From Diphasiastrum complanatum (lineage: Eukaryota; Streptophyta; Lycopodiopsida; Lycopodiales; Lycopodiaceae), in NCBI GenBank assembly GCA_029204225.1, contig CM055095.1, positions 51,468,841 to 51,532,840 of the forward strand: DNA of 64,000 bases, written 5' to 3'. Position 1 is the first letter of the stretch. The number at the start of each line of letters is the position of its first letter. The notes under the pieces were generated by a model. It was not told where the DNA came from, did not search any database, and saw only the letters and a program-made list of their open reading frames with translations. Below, piece after piece: positions 27,301 through 36,218 of the stretch. Both the position numbers and the translations under genes were made by a program.

Positions 27301-30300
27301 TTTCCATCCGAAAGGGACCTTTGTTCAGGAGTGAGAAAATGTCATAATGCATCCATCGTACTTTAGAGTTAGTACGAAGGGACTTCTTTTGGCCAAAGAT
27401 GAAACTCTTCGTAGAGTCTCCATAGCGTACTACACATCATCATCATCATCATCATCCCCACCCTCTGAGTCCTCATAAGACGAAAACCCCATGCTCTTGC
27501 TCTCCTCCTCAATGTTCTCATCAGAACCACTGAAGTTGCTCTACAAATGTTGTGCAGCATGAGCTTGTAAAGCAACTTGAGTCACAAGTCCTACATACAC
27601 AAAATTGCAACTATTAATAAGTACCCAAGACTCGGGAAATACTAGGTAGTACACATTATCGTTAATACCCATTAAAAGTTACTGTCAAGTACATGAAAGA
27701 AATTAGAATTGAAATTCGATTTCGAATAACAAGATGGCAAGATTACAAGCCACAAAACGGCGTGCAATAGCTACAACCCAACAACGATCAATCTCGCCTC
27801 ATCCCAAATGGTCAACGACAAGACAACAATCTTGGATTGCCTTGATTGAGACACATTCGATCCACTCCACTCTACTAATGGGTTGGGAACAAATATTTGC
27901 TTGGGGGTGTTGTGAACATTTATGAGCCGCTCCAAGATTATAAATATGAATTCAAACTTGAACATAAACAATGCATCAAAGCAAATCACAGTTGCATTGG
28001 CAAACCGCAAATCACGGTTTGGTATTGCAGTTCTTGTTAGGGTTTTGACAATCACTTTTTTTTTTTAATTTAGTGGGCAATATGGGTATCAACTTGAAGC
28101 TCTTGATGAGAGCGGTGCATTTATGCATATGCAAGTTGCCAGTAGTTTCACGTACAGTATGGTCCATTTCAGGGTAGATATATAGCTGAAACAATGTGCC
28201 AAAAACCATCTCAAAAGAAAAGAAAAAAAAAAGTTTGAACAACGATTCTCTACCGAGAATCGAGAATCGAGATTCGCGAATCGCGATGGCCCAAGAATCG
28301 TGATTAATGGCAACCATGAAGCAAATATAGATCCGCTAAACCCTCAACCCTAAACCCAAATTTTCCATTGTTGATCTAGATTCTGAAGCCAGCTTCAAAG
28401 TTCAAAGCAACGAGCAATGAGCATTTAGAATGGGATGGCAAAGTTCAAACATCATGGGAGCATATCTCGAGATCTTCAGATTTTTTAACGATATGAATTG
28501 TGAGGGCCTTCAGTTTCTTGTTGACAAACCTCACCAAGAACTATGTCAATCAAGGACCTCTTTCACCAAAGGAAGAGTTGGACAAGACAAGACATATCAA
28601 GGGCAAGGAGAAATCATATCAAGGACATCTATGATTTTGACAGCAAAGGAAGACTAGTAGAATCTAGACATTGGAATTGTAAATACTAGTAATTGGAATA
28701 ATCGACATGGAATGATGAATGCAAAAGACTCAACTCTTTGAGGAGCCTAGATGATATACCTGCAATGTCCTCAATCAACAGGTCAAGGTTGTGTGCAGCG
28801 CATAAAGTCCAAAACATTCTACGGTGATTTGCAATCACCAAACCCCCATGGCCTCGCAATCGAGGCATTGTCAATAACAACTTGCACAACATTGTTGGCC
28901 CCACATCCTCAATCCCTTGCCTGACATGCGAGTACACGTGCTCACCTATAAAAATAAGAAATGAGCATCAGATTTCAAAATGTAAAATGTTTAAATTCTA
29001 ATAAACATTGACTCTTGAGCATTGAGCATCAAAAATGATTGAAATCTTTACTAGAGTCTAGCAATGAAACTTTTATGAGCATTGAACACTGAAATTTAAC
29101 GCATGTGATGTACTCAACTGAAACAATGGTGTCAGGTGCTGATGTGTCAATGGATCTCAAAAACATGGTCCCACACAGGAAGACACCAACATATAATGAT
29201 ATATCAGCTCTTGCGGTCACTCCAACCATCCGTCATGATAGTACAACTGAACTGTTTCCACGAACTACGAATGGGCTCTAATTCCTTGACCTTACTCCGA
29301 ACCTCCCTCTACAATGGTGGTATGTAATGACTCAATGCTAGGTCCATGATAGACACCCCCTATCAAGGCAACATGATCTCTCATTTCCCTCCAAGTTGGA
29401 GTTTTTGCTACATGGAAGTGGAGGTCACAAAGGTAGAAAAATGTTGTAATAGCCACGATAGCCTTAATTCTTGTTTGTTAGCTGAAATGAGCAGCCCTGT
29501 CGCCTCTAGAAGTAGAGGGGGGCGTGCGACGTTCCTAGCTAACTCCAATTAACCATATTGTACCACAAGTTAGCAAACCCCGTATGTGGTTAAGACTCGC
29601 ATAGAACCGATTAGGAAATACTAAATTGTTCCTAATAGAAATACAAAACATGTCAGTACTAAGCCAGTGGAGTGCATGCATGGTAGAGTTTATCCATAGA
29701 TAAATTGTGTTCCGAGACGTATAGTTCCAATCGCGTTCTGGAACGCTACGTTCCGAAATTTTAGGTTTGTTCCGAAGCGGAAGCTTTTGTTTTTCTAGAT
29801 TTTCTTTATAAATCTTTAGCTTTCTTAGAAACAATAAAAGCCTAGAAAGTTCCAAAAAGAATAATATCTAGATGTACAAGGGTTGTTCAATGTTATTCAA
29901 TGCTTTCGATGATCGAAAAATGTAGCAAAGTAACCTACTTCCAATCAAGTGCGTGTATGATTTAGTATTCCTATTAGGAATACTAAATTGAATATTGAAC
30001 ACCGATTAGCAAAACTGATTTATACATGTCGTTGCATCGAAACCAGGTTTGCTTTGCTATACGTTTTGATCATGCAAAGCATTGAATAACATTGAACAAC
30101 CCTTGTGCATCTACACTTCTATTAGGAACACTAAATTATACATAGTTTTGTTTTGCTACATTTTTTGATCACGCAAAGCATTGAATAACATTGAACAAAC
30201 CTTGTACATCTACACTATGCTTACAGGACCAATATTCTGCACCTGAAAAATGTTCTGACAAATTTGAAAGTCTTGTTGGGAATTCTTCTACCGAGTCGTA

Positions 30301-33300
30301 CCTTGTTGCACACCATGCAAGTATTATGTTCTATCTCTGAGTGCTAGATTAGGTGAAAGGGTCGGCTTGAGGATGATGATTCGTGGGAGAGAGTTGAAAG
30401 CATAAAGAAGAACCTCCCTAATTTCCACTTCTGAGGACAGAAACAGTTCAAGGGGGGAAGAATGTTACGTCCACATCCTGCATATAAGATTCGGCATTAT
30501 CCTAGTCTTGGATACATGGTACTCCAGTACGTGAGATTATTGGTTACGCCTCGTTATTCCGACCTAGGCGAGAATTTTCTTCGGATGGGAGAAGCACACG
30601 AGTTAGCCATCTTTAACGGCTTAGCGAGATGGTCGCGATCAGGTGATTTCAATTGCCACCCTCATAGTGGTGGTCACAGTGTTGTGGATTACTTTATGGG
30701 GCCACCATCTCTTTAACCACTCATCTCAAATCTTATCGTTTCCCCTACCACCATATCAGATCACTCCTTTCTCACATTGTCCCTTTGTTGTAAAGCTAGC
30801 TACAATTCCAAGCATTACTCCCGATGCCACTAGCGCCAACATTGTTCCCGGTGCCAACAGCGCTCCTGTTCCTCCTGAGACCACCGACGATAGTGCCGCT
30901 CCCAAAGTCCCAGCGCCACGACAACTAGAATGCAGCCAACACCAACTTCCTATGGCTCAGAAACATTGATCCGTTCTAGCAAAGTCCAGAGAGCTTAGAT
31001 CAATGGGTAATCACCTCACACGATCTAGGCATGATTAAAGGAAGCCACGGGATCAATAACATTTAGAGAGAGAACATGACTTTTTAGAGAGAGAAAAGTG
31101 TTCTTTACTAGATTGCTCTAAGCGCTTGCTGTGAGGGGAGGTGCTAAATCACACCATAACTATTAGGGGGATGCAGGTTGCAACTCAGGGCGAGCTCCAA
31201 CCAAGTCTCAACTCCCCTTCTAGAATATTGTCCTGGCGCTAGCCTTGGCATGTGTTACACACAAGCTCACAAACCCAAGTAAATACACAGAATTACCCAA
31301 CAAATTCGTCACTTTATTAATCTCAAGCAAATGTACATAGATCAACAAGCAAACATGAGAGCTCTACTGCAAGTCTCCTCCCAACCATAGCTGAATAGGA
31401 ATACAATAGGGAATGCCTGACAGGTCTTACACTATATCCCCTCAAGCACCCCTTAACCCTAACACATCCTAACGTCGACACATGGCAAACTCCATGCACA
31501 GTCGACACTTGCCACTTGGTAGTACCCTAACACATCTAGTAGGTGGACAGTCTAACACGTGTCACTCAGGCATTGGACCAAGTGTCCCAATGAGCATATG
31601 GCACGTCCTGTTGACCCGTCCATTGACCGTCCGACAAGTGTCACTCATGCACTGGACCAAGTGTCCCAGTGAGCATATGGCACGTGGCACGTTGACCAGT
31701 CAACCCTTGCTACATTTTAGGAGGGCAGTCTAGCAGACTCTCATGAGACCCAACACTCCCTTGGCCATCTCGAAATTAGTCACTATAACAGATATCTACA
31801 TTTCAATTTACCTATGTTTTATGGTACCTTTCGAATCGCCTTTTCGAACCGTGTTTGAATTGGGTTTGAATCGGGAAAGAATTGACTTCTCCAAGTTCGA
31901 ACCGGCGAATCGGTTTTACACTATATCCCCTCAAGCATCCCTTAACCCTAACACATCCTAACGTCGACACATGGCAAACTCCATGCACAGTCGACACTTG
32001 CCACTTGGTAGTACCCTAACACATCTAGTAGGTGGACAGTCTGACACGTGCCACTCAGGCATTGGACCAAGTGTCCCAATGAGCATATGGCACGTCCTGT
32101 TGACCCGTCCATTGACCGTCCGACAAGTGTCACTCATGCACTGGACCAAGTGTCCCAGTGAGCATATGGCACATGGCACGTTGACCAGTCAACCCTTGCT
32201 ACTTTTTAGGAGGGCAGTCCAGCAGACTCTCATGAGACCCAATACTCCCTTGGCCATCTCGAAATAAGTCACTATAACAAATATTTACATTTCAATTTAC
32301 CTATGTTTTATGGTACCTTTCGAATCGCCTTTTCGAACCGTGTTTGAATCGGGAAAGAATTGACTTCTCCAAGTTCGAACCGGCGAATTGGCTTTACACT
32401 ATATCCCCTCAAGCACCCCTTAACCCTAACACATCCTAACGTCGACACATGGCAAACTCCATGCACAGTCGACACTTGCCACTTGGTAGCACCCTAACAC
32501 ATCTAGTAGGTGGACAGTCTGCCGCGTGTCACTCAGGCATTGGACCAAGTGTCCCAATGAGCATATGGCACGTCCTGTTGACCCGTCCATTGACCGTCCG
32601 ACAAGTGTCACTCATGCATTGGACCAAGTGTCCCAGTGAGCATATGGCACGTGGCAACCACCAACTCAAAACATCCAATTATAAAGGGAACCACGGAGCA
32701 CGAATATCGCAAAAAATATAGTTTCCAATCATGTAATCCAATTCGTACAATTAGCAATGATTAGCATGATGGATACCTGCTAATCATGTACCTGCTATTT
32801 CAATCTAATCCAAATTCACCAATTCAACACATCCAATTCGTACAATGCACAATTGAATGAATTCTCACAATACAATAGGTACAATAGTAGCAGGTACCCA
32901 TCCAATGTACCTGCTACTGTATTGTGAGAACCAATTGTGCATTGTACGAATGAAATTGGATTACATTCTTACATTTCAAACGATTGTGTTTCAAAACAAT
33001 TTCTCGCTCTCAGAGCTCACCAAGTTTCAATCTTCTTAAATTATGACTTATCAATGATCACAAATTACAATAAGCACTAAAGTCACCAAGATGGAGATAG
33101 AAAATGAAATTGGATGAATCTACTTGATGCTAGTCTTTCTATGACATGTCTAAACCCCAAAAACCCATAAAAACAGTTTTTTTTTTAACCTAAAGAAGTT
33201 TCCCGTTTTGAACGTGAACCTCCTGTTTCGAACGCGTTTCGAAACGACGTACGAAACAGGACCCTAAAACATGACGTTCAAGCAACATAAACCTTTCTCC

Positions 33301-35784
33301 CACACTCATTTTCAACATCCACATAAACCCTAGTATGATGCGATATGTAAACATCTCCATATCCAAGTCAAACAAGCCCGAATACATAACCCACATCTCT
33401 TACATAACCTTCGGCGTCTATACGGTGGTACTTATCATCGAAAAAGGTGAACTCATGAGTGACTTATATTGTTAGGTCGAGTATGCCACTATCACAGCCA
33501 TTGAGAAACTGAGAGCCCGCCGAACATGGGATCTCGATGACTTAGAAGCTAAACTCCTAATTCATGTACTGACACATCCTTGCACCAACTTTGGCCATTT
33601 TACTTAGCCAACTTGTTATATTTGGTTTTCCTCTAACTTGGTGTACTGACATCATCCATCCCAATCAAAAGAATGGTGACCCTATGAAACCTCGAATTTA
33701 TCGCACTATCATGATAGGCCATATGGTGGCAAAACTCTAATGGCACCATTCTCCAAACAACAGGGAGTAGTGAGGCAGAGACTCGGAGACTATATGCATT
33801 AGGTCAATGATCAGGATGGTAGCATTAGCTATAGAGTTGGCGACATTCTTATCTCTACTCTATTATATGAGGATGGCGTGGCACTAATTTCACCTATAGC
33901 ATTGCAGAGACATTTGGATAGACTATGCTCATTTGGGGATATAGATGGAGTGACAATACACACCAGATAGACCCAAGTCATGACCTTTAACACCTCTAGG
34001 GCCTATATGCAGTCACAGACTTTTACTTTAAATGGTCAGTTATAAGGTACGAGAGGCTTGCATATGACAGCACCAATCATGATCAAGGGGCTTTCTTTTC
34101 AATAAAAGACGTTCAAAATGGTATTCTTCACCTTTCTAAATAGTCAAGCACGAAATAGTGAAGGCCTTCGAGTGGATCTTTTCAAGATAACTAAAGAGAT
34201 TTTCGCCCCCTTCATTATGGACTTGTTTAACCATGCTTATAAAGACAACTTTCTTGCTCCTTGGCAAATTAACATTATTGTTCCTATTTTTAAGAGTGAA
34301 GACAAGAATAATCCCTCTGACCATAGAACAATCATGATAACTCACTTTTTAGCAAATATACGGGGCAGCATTGTGGAGGAAAAACTTAATGCTTGAGCCT
34401 GTCATGTTGGGCCCATCGATCTCATATCAAGATCAAAGATGTGTGCCTTGATGATGTGCAAATAATTTCACCTGAGAGATAATACATGCAGGTTTCCACC
34501 ACTTAACAAAAGCATCTTTTTCTAAACAGTGTGACCGAGATTCAAATTCACAGCCATCTTCTTGGGGCTAAACGCTTGAGGGCAAGATATGTGCTGCCTC
34601 TTGAAAAGGTTGTTTCATCCTTTGCTTTTAATTTCTTGAGGCCCTGTTATGGCTCACAAGCCAATGGAGTTATATTCGCCGACAATCAGCCCACTGCTCA
34701 TCCATATCAGTGAGATTCTTGAACCAATGCAGAGGCAATTGCAAGAACTACTGTGGATAACAAACTAATGAAGCGAAAGATTGTTATTGTTAAAGAGGGA
34801 GTCACCGAATTGAAGCACAAGCATGATGAGCTCACATCGAGGAAGCTGCAACCTAACCACATTTGTTTACAGAAGAAGGGCCATCGAAAGTGACTTTACC
34901 AGGAAAACAGAGCAAGGCTTGAAACTTTAAACTAATGATTCTTATTTCTAGACTGCCATTTCTTCTCTGAAGTCAATTTTCCAGCAAGACAAACTACTAA
35001 AGTGCGAAGACCTAAATTTTACCAAAATAAACTTACCTGAAAAGAAACTGGCGATTAAGGTTGGATACATCAATTGTGTCCATATCTATGACATCAATAT
35101 TTCCAAAGCCTGACAATGCCAGGTCTTTAAGAAGCTCGCATCCTAGGCCACCGGCTCCAATCACCAATACTTTGCAGTCATTCTGGAGCAAGTCTCTGAG
35201 CTGCATGTACGTCCAGTCAATATCGTCAATCTATCAAGCAGCTTTTTGTAGAATCAATGGTGCATAAACACTCTCCATTGAGAAAGTTAAATCAGGAACA
35301 CATACAAACTGATACTTATGTCATAGTTATGATTGTCAGCTGAATGATTGGCTTCTACTGAAAGTTTAAAAACATCTCAGAAAGGATGCAAGAGAAGTAG
35401 CAAAACTAACATTGAGCATCTCTGGGGACTTAGGTTATCGGATTGCACATATGCAGATGTTTAACTCAGCAACATCGAAGTAGGGAAGCAATGCTAAAGC
35501 TCAAAACAAAAATCTACAAGACTACGACAAGTACATGAGTAATGCGCGAGGTTGAACTTGACTTCTGAATAGACTTGAAGCAAAAGAGAGTAAATTCAAC
35601 GAAAACAAACCAAAAGCTTTCTACATTTGCCAAATAAGAGACACAAAATCTCACAGAAAAGAGCCCGAAAATGAAGGCAAGTAAAAAGGACCTCGGCGCA
35701 AGGCTCAAATCCCGGACCAACGAGGTTGCCAGGCCGCAAAAGCAGACGATCGAGGTCGTGCCAACGCCCCTGGAGCTCCTCCAT
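6098..35784 (-). CDS. UBA3: NEDD8/RUB-activating enzyme E1 catalytic subunit (UBA3/ECR1), nine exons
   Basis: Joined exons on the minus strand: 35784-35692, 35200-35037, 24745-24543, 18459-18227, 18098-18036, 15929-15873, 6959-6838, 6652-6535, 6352-6098. The sum is 1308 bases, 435 residues plus TAG, close to the 450-465 usual for this family. The protein forms the heterodimeric E1 with AXR1/APPBP1, adenylates NEDD8/RUB and passes it to the E2 for cullin neddylation, in nucleus and cytosol. Visible signatures: nucleotide-binding loop [17 protein letters not shown] (44-60), [16 protein letters not shown] (70-85), Zn Cys pairs CFQC (191-194) and CIMC (332-335), catalytic Cys208 in [24 protein letters not shown] around residue 270, and a C-terminal E2-binding UFD domain ([17 protein letters not shown]). 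The start Met precedes the family N-terminus ([15 protein letters not shown]). Every junction is GT-AG and all codon phases close. Nothing in the exons looks broken. The exons were found by matching remembered family motifs, so an extra micro-exon cannot be fully excluded. Confidence 0.93.
6535..6652 (-). CDS. UBA3: UBA3 exon 8 (residues 312-351, second zinc pair)
   Basis: It reads [19 protein letters not shown] followed by CIMC, the second half of the structural zinc site, and ends CTLQE with donor gtatgc in phase 0. This part differs from the flowering-plant form I remember (CLVCGPG) more than other exons do. Confidence 0.9.
6838..6959 (-). CDS. UBA3: UBA3 exon 7 (residues 272-312)
   Basis: It encodes [20 protein letters not shown], the highly conserved helix region following SLTQ, then [20 protein letters not shown]. 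The donor is gtgcgt and splits a Met codon (AT | G). Confidence 0.92.
6960..8542. other. UBA3 intron 6, left part
   Basis: Intronic sequence between exon 7 and the copia element C. Short open frames occur by chance and match nothing I recognise. No transposon motifs seen. Confidence 0.5.
8543..9192 (-). repeat. 3' LTR of copia element C
   Basis: Ends are TG...CA with an 11-base inverted terminal repeat (tgtgaaagatt). A TATA-like ctataaaagg (minus strand) is at 8923-8914 and a CACGTG palindrome at 8749-8754 lies downstream of it in the R/U5 part. The pol stop codon TGA is formed by the first bases of the LTR itself (TGTGA). Confidence 0.9.
9188..9775 (-). pseudogene. copia RNase H / pol C-terminus of element C
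   Basis: It reads from [17 protein letters not shown] through [17 protein letters not shown], the [10 protein letters not shown] helix, [20 protein letters not shown] and VADIFTKAL, the classic copia RNase H order with the acidic residues (SDSDHAG, SEAEY, CDNQSA) intact. It joins the unrelated segment upstream at about 9775. On its own it lacks the polymerase domain. Confidence 0.88.
9776..10850 (-). other. About 1 kb of non-RT open sequence replacing the RT core of element C
   Basis: Where the seven RT blocks and the YVDD motif should lie there is instead a long open frame (10617-9760) rich in Phe, Cys, Tyr and Trp with no RT motif. In a different frame there are faint copia Gag-like words ([10 protein letters not shown]) and, elsewhere, a weak protease-like [11 protein letters not shown]; these are too weak to name the source. 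The flanks are ordinary copia: [17 protein letters not shown] before it and [12 protein letters not shown] (different frame) after it. It may be captured sequence or a rearranged piece of another element. Confidence 0.6.
10850..11990 (-). pseudogene. copia integrase and start of RT region of element C
   Basis: The integrase frame runs from 11970 ([26 protein letters not shown]) through [36 protein letters not shown] and [12 protein letters not shown], so the D, D and E catalytic positions are present, to [14 protein letters not shown]. After a stop and frame change comes the RT leader ([20 protein letters not shown]) where the copia sequence ends abruptly near 10850. Confidence 0.88.
11949..13070 (-). 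pseudogene. copia gag-protease of element C
   Basis: A 373-residue frame. The Gag core is at residues 1-200 ([45 protein letters not shown]), the CCHC knuckle at about 240 ([14 protein letters not shown]), and protease near 300 ([12 protein letters not shown]) where the usual DSGAS is DSEAS, a change next to the catalytic Asp likely to inactivate it. The frame leaves the protease early after VLFIPSI and abuts integrase sequence by deletion. Confidence 0.9.
13653..13664 (-). other. Primer-binding site of copia element C
   Basis: Exact 12-base complement of tggtatcagagc directly inside the 5' LTR. Confidence 0.88.
13665..14102 (-). repeat. Truncated 5' LTR of copia element C
   Basis: It matches 8543-8979 almost base for base, then stops at ccaattt and turns into unrelated sequence. 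The lost part is the upstream U3, including the TG end. Confidence 0.9.
14103..15872. other. UBA3 intron 6, right part
   Basis: No gene or transposon motif recognised. AT-rich with chance open frames only. Confidence 0.5.
15873..15929 (-). CDS. UBA3: UBA3 exon 6 (residues 253-271)
   Basis: A 57-base exon giving [19 protein letters not shown]. The acceptor aatgtag restores the expected AVK; a nearer AG nine bases in would drop these three residues. The donor is gtatgc. Confidence 0.88.
15930..18035. other. UBA3 intron 5
   Basis: No coding features seen. A 29-base unit (ccatgacacctgtttgccac plus nine more bases) is repeated twice head to tail at 17401-17458. Confidence 0.5.
18036..18098 (-). 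CDS. UBA3: UBA3 exon 5 (residues 232-252)
   Basis: A 63-base exon bounded by tttttcag and gtacct that supplies [14 protein letters not shown], the family segment after the catalytic Cys domain. Only 128 bases separate it from exon 4. Confidence 0.9.
18227..18459 (-). CDS. UBA3: UBA3 exon 4 (residues 154-231, catalytic cysteine)
   Basis: It encodes [19 protein letters not shown], the first zinc Cys pair (PCFQCTLW) and the catalytic Cys208 in [10 protein letters not shown], followed by [14 protein letters not shown]. The donor is gtatga in phase 0. Confidence 0.93.
18460..24542. other. UBA3 intron 3
   Basis: A 6.1-kb intron. Apart from the LINE piece at 21400-22330 nothing is recognised; the open frames at 22531-22830 and 22895-23113 are short and match no family I know. 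Confidence 0.5.
21400..22330 (+). mobile_element. LINE endonuclease-domain fragment in UBA3 intron 3
   Basis: The frame 21573-22082 carries an endonuclease/exonuclease/phosphatase pattern of plant L1-type LINEs: a CYFSPE strand, [12 protein letters not shown], and [20 protein letters not shown] followed by [17 protein letters not shown]. Related copies in other states of decay are at 30500-30960 and 60200-60900, where the same HELAIxNGL...GDFxCHPHSGG words recur. Start and end of the fragment are approximate and no RT follows it here. Confidence 0.7.
24543..24745 (-). CDS. UBA3: UBA3 exon 3 (residues 86-154)
   Basis: The acceptor is ttatgaccag-like and the donor is gtaatg. The frame gives [17 protein letters not shown], then [20 protein letters not shown] and [16 protein letters not shown], the crossing between the two halves of the adenylation domain. 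Both split codons (Arg86, Glu154) are completed correctly by the neighbours. Confidence 0.92.
25287..26292. repeat. Possible non-autonomous TIR element
   Basis: A 24-base block (ttttgaatcacgattttgat...) at the left recurs inverted at the right end (26269-26292) with about three mismatches, enclosing about 1 kb without coding. Words of the type gaatcg/cgattc are common in and around it. Boundaries and target duplications are not established. Confidence 0.4.
26480..27120 (+). mobile_element. Ty3/gypsy RT/RNase H fragment
   Basis: Across several frames it reads [76 protein letters not shown] and [17 protein letters not shown], the usual gypsy RT-tail and RNase H order, then [12 protein letters not shown]. 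Several frameshifts and stops make it inactive. Gypsy integrase words ([16 protein letters not shown]) follow at 27350-27423, so the original element was longer. Confidence 0.88.
27300..27428 (+). mobile_element. Ty3/gypsy integrase N-terminal fragment
   Basis: It encodes the HHCC-region words [20 protein letters not shown] typical of gypsy integrase linkers. It stops at about 27428, where an antisense hAT tail begins. Confidence 0.7.
27430..27560 (-). mobile_element. hAT transposase C-terminal acidic tail
   Basis: On the minus strand one frame reads [20 protein letters not shown] then a run of eight Asp (a CAT repeat on the plus strand). Acidic tails of this kind end many plant hAT transposases. 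It is in the same orientation as the DUF659 piece at 28690-29500, so both may belong to one broken element. Confidence 0.5.
28690..29500 (-). pseudogene. hAT transposase fragment (DUF659 domain)
   Basis: Words of the DUF659 domain appear in order across frames: [59 protein letters not shown], then [10 protein letters not shown] and the [20 protein letters not shown] block. Several stops and frame changes are present. The zinc finger upstream and the dimerisation domain downstream are not seen. Confidence 0.82.
29871..30214. repeat. Fold-back element with three related arms
   Basis: The arm at 29871-29930 (gatgtacaagggttgttcaa...) recurs as its near-perfect reverse complement at 30051-30113 and again, in the orientation of the second arm, at 30152-30214. 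The centre contains a short perfect palindrome around tagtattcctattaggaatacta. The RNA or single strand could form a stem of about 60 bp with a 120-base loop. No coding content. Confidence 0.7.
30290..30500 (+). mobile_element. Ty3/gypsy 3' end: pol tail, polypurine tract and LTR start
   Basis: The segment ends in a purine tract (ttcaaggggggaagaa) followed by tgttacgtccacatcc, a typical gypsy LTR start. The same block, diverged, is present on the minus strand at 48930-49115, which supports a real element boundary. The LTR is cut after about 40 bases by LINE sequence. Confidence 0.6.
30500..30960 (+). mobile_element. LINE endonuclease fragment in UBA3 intron 2
   Basis: The frame 30462-30716 contains [18 protein letters not shown] and [19 protein letters not shown], matching the C-terminal half of the endonuclease domain seen also at 21840-21940. 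It lacks the catalytic N-terminal half. Confidence 0.7.
31431..32655. repeat. Tandem repeat, 2.5 copies of a 478-489 bp unit
   Basis: Units begin at 31431, 31920 and 32398 with actatatcccctcaagca, and the third stops at about 32655. Each unit holds an inner pair of about 78-base repeats (ggaccaagtgtccca...gagcatatggcacgt) and a block ttcgaatcgccttttcgaac that also occurs at 62818-62890. Copies are well over 90 percent alike by eye; the second to third differ by an 11-base deletion among others. Confidence 0.88.
32832..32960. repeat. Short inverted repeat (hairpin)
   Basis: The left arm (attcgtacaatgcacaattg, then tctcacaatac and tagcaggtac) is mirrored by the right arm (gtacctgcta, gtattgtgaga, caattgtgcattgtacgaat) with a loop of a few bases. 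It looks like a small MITE or fold-back; similar words occur just to its left at 32730-32800. Confidence 0.65.
33480..33970 (+). mobile_element. LINE reverse-transcriptase fragment 1 in UBA3 intron 2
   Basis: Broken frames give [20 protein letters not shown] and MVAKL, corresponding to the RT region just before the palm motifs. Many stops. The strand is clear, the limits are approximate. Confidence 0.55.
34090..34400 (+). mobile_element. LINE reverse-transcriptase fragment 2 in UBA3 intron 2
   Basis: The 92-residue frame at 34118-34396 matches the RT N-terminal part: [20 protein letters not shown], then [20 protein letters not shown] and [17 protein letters not shown]. It covers the same RT segment as fragment 1, so two separate LINE copies or a rearranged one are present. 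Confidence 0.7.
35037..35200 (-). CDS. UBA3: UBA3 exon 2 (residues 32-86, ATP-binding core)
   Basis: It carries the Gly-rich nucleotide loop and the Asp-rich strand and ends inside the Arg codon after NRQFLF (AG | A). I chose the acceptor catgcag before LRDLLQND because it gives the family's usual length. A second in-frame acceptor 30 bases upstream (35230) would add ten residues ([10 protein letters not shown]). Confidence 0.88.
35692..35784 (-). CDS. UBA3: UBA3 exon 1 (residues 1-31)
   Basis: The exon begins at the first Met of the frame and encodes the short N-terminal segment that matches the family ([19 protein letters not shown]). It ends GCC GAG with donor gtcctt, in phase 0. About 175 bases upstream lies a GA run, typical of plant 5' regions. 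Confidence 0.9.
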
Positions 35785-35954
35785 CTCTCTATCCCTCCTC
35801 CCCCTGCCTCTCCCTCTCCCTCGCTGTGTGTGTTAAATAAGAGTGGCTGATATGACGTAGCCGTATCAAAGATGAGGAGGAACAAACGAAAGCGAACGAA
35901 AGCGAGAAAAGAAAAAGGAAAAAGGAAGATAATAGTAGAGATGCCAAAGCCAAA

Positions 35955-35958
<4 letters not shown>

Positions 35959-36011
<53 letters not shown>
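35959..36011. repeat. (CT)n microsatellite upstream of UBA3
   Basis: About 26 uninterrupted CT units. Confidence 0.95.
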
Positions 36012-36014
<3 letters not shown>

Positions 36015-36218
36015 GTCACGTAGGGGCTGCTTAACAAGTGCATGAGGTGCATTTGTACACACTATTATATCACCAATGCCAATGCATCTCTCACTTAAAA
36101 AAGACAAACAACATTAAAAAAAAAAATCATTGAGGGAGCATGGTGATAAAGATTGGACCAAGAAATGCATGTGGTACATTTTTTACATCGCCTAAGGCAA
36201 TAATATCAATGAATTTTT

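Larger units (their letters stand above)
24746..35036. other. UBA3 intron 2 (10.3 kb)
   Basis: The largest intron of the gene, filled with pieces of at least six repeat types: a TIR-bounded segment, gypsy, hAT, two fold-back elements, a 480-bp tandem array and several LINE fragments. The splice sites are ordinary (gtaagt donor; ag acceptor before exon 3). Stretches 27570-28690, 31000-31430 and 32960-33480 hold nothing I can name. Confidence 0.85.

Noticed and set aside
31447-31470. Telomere-like cccttaaccctaac
   Set aside because: A single short occurrence per satellite unit without an array of the plant telomere heptamer.
31431-32660. CRISPR-like regular repeats
   Set aside because: Units are about 480 bp with inner 78-base repeats and no unique spacers; plant nuclear DNA.
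31430-32700. Repeated 60-100 residue frames in the tandem array, possible repeat protein
   Set aside because: Frames exist on both strands and come from the 480-bp DNA repeat; composition and context give no sign of coding.
35514-36107. Long minus-strand frame with an Arg-Glu repeat
   Set aside because: It is the translation of the GA run in the UBA3 5' region fused to exon 1 in a wrong frame; no protein family supports it.
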